NCBI RefSeq assembly: GCF_003473485.1
Contig: NC_053042.1
Span: forward strand, 42,567,262 to 42,631,261
DNA: 64,000 bases
Reading direction: 5' to 3'
From: Medicago truncatula
Lineage: Eukaryota > Streptophyta > Magnoliopsida > Fabales > Fabaceae
The notes beneath the pieces were generated by a model. That model had not been told where the DNA came from. It saw nothing but the letters and a program-made list of their open reading frames with translations, and did no database searches. Each line of letters starts with the position of its first letter. The first letter of the stretch is position 1. This document shows positions 63,333-64,000 of the stretch, one piece after another. Both the position numbers and the translations under genes were made by a program.

Positions 63333-64000
63333 TAGTGGTTTTCTAGAGGAGCTTATGATTGTTTTTTTGTTTGTAAAGCTCATGGTATTTTTTCTCTTTG
63401 TTTGCTGGTTTACTTGCACATCAAGGTATTATTAGGGTATTCATAATTCACCAATAAATCATTGCTCCACAACTATGTTTTAGGTTATTTATTAATCAAA
63501 TTTCTTTTAATGGAATTTCTATAGCTGCTGATAGATCTTCTTTTATTCTAGTAATCGTTTCATTACTGTTTCAAGAAGTTGAAAACCTTTTTACCTTTCT
63601 AGATCTTTTCTTTTATTCTAATTGGTTCATAATTGTTTTGAAAATTGTTCTGTAGCCCCGTTGAATTTACCAAGCCCAAATTCTGATTCATTAATGAAAA
63701 TCTAAGTTATCTTACTTGTAGTGAAGTCTAGACATGGCTATAAACAAAAAGTAGAGGAAACTACTTGCTTAAGGCTTTACCATAATAAAAATAAAAATAT
63801 ATGAATGTAATTTAAGGGTTTGTTTGAGGATTTCTAATTTAAGAGAGATAATAATGGAATTTTGATACAAGCAAGGCGGGATCGGAGATAGGTATTAGTG
63901 TCCCTAGTTTCCCCCAACTCCCGTCTTTTGAAATCGGGGAAAACCCAAATCCAATCAATTTGTGTTTTGCCCGTCAAAGACAGGGTGGATTCGGGAGGGT
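63333..64000. other. 3' flank of WEX locus 7 to window edge
   Basis: Non-coding. The last 130 bases (GGCGGGATCGGAGATAGG and CCCGTCAAAGACAGGGTGG) look like the start of a GC-richer dispersed repeat cut by the edge. Confidence 0.4.

Overview
The window is plant nuclear DNA: AT-rich, intron-containing genes with GT-AG junctions, TATA boxes 70-100 bases upstream of starts, and abundant plant MITEs, LTR elements and LINE remnants. Gene content and repeat style suggest a legume of the Medicago/Trifolium/pea group; the species is an inference.

Layout. (1) 352-3988, minus: most of a DEAH-box pre-mRNA splicing helicase (Prp43/DHX15 family); its last exon lies beyond the left edge. (2) 4 to 14.2 kb: no gene; decayed MITEs and a 1.1-kb foldback element. 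(3) 14235-15976, minus: an intact two-exon land-plant glycerol-3-phosphate acyltransferase of the GPAT2/3 clade. (4) 16 to 28.6 kb: repeats only, including a tandem MITE pair, a miniature copia-like LTR element, and a TIR element hosting a 2.0-kb solo LTR with a perfect target duplication. (5) 28619-31469, minus: a plant-specific single-pass membrane protein gene with an RTE-type LINE fragment in its first intron. (6) 36.1 to 63.3 kb, plus: a same-strand array of seven WRN-exonuclease-like (WEX) loci. Two have clean frames (36114-36938 and 42757-43377); two have single nonsense changes in otherwise readable frames; one lacks its N-terminus and has a nonsense change; one is an N-terminal fragment; one has a 1-base frameshift. 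Between them lie a complete but non-autonomous LTR retrotransposon (47588-52389), a LINE whose RNase H domain is split by a Harbinger-like TIR element (55305-58760), and a PIF/Harbinger-associated Myb-like gene with an in-frame stop (59141-59917).

The main biological story is the WEX array. These single-exon proteins keep the DnaQ/WRN exonuclease fold motifs, but in every copy that reaches motif III the catalytic Asp is Asn and the preceding Tyr is Leu or Lys. Most copies also lack the motif II Asp. The array therefore looks like an expanding and decaying family of pseudo-exonucleases. The second story is a set of nested insertions with exact target duplications that let relative ages be read directly from the sequence.
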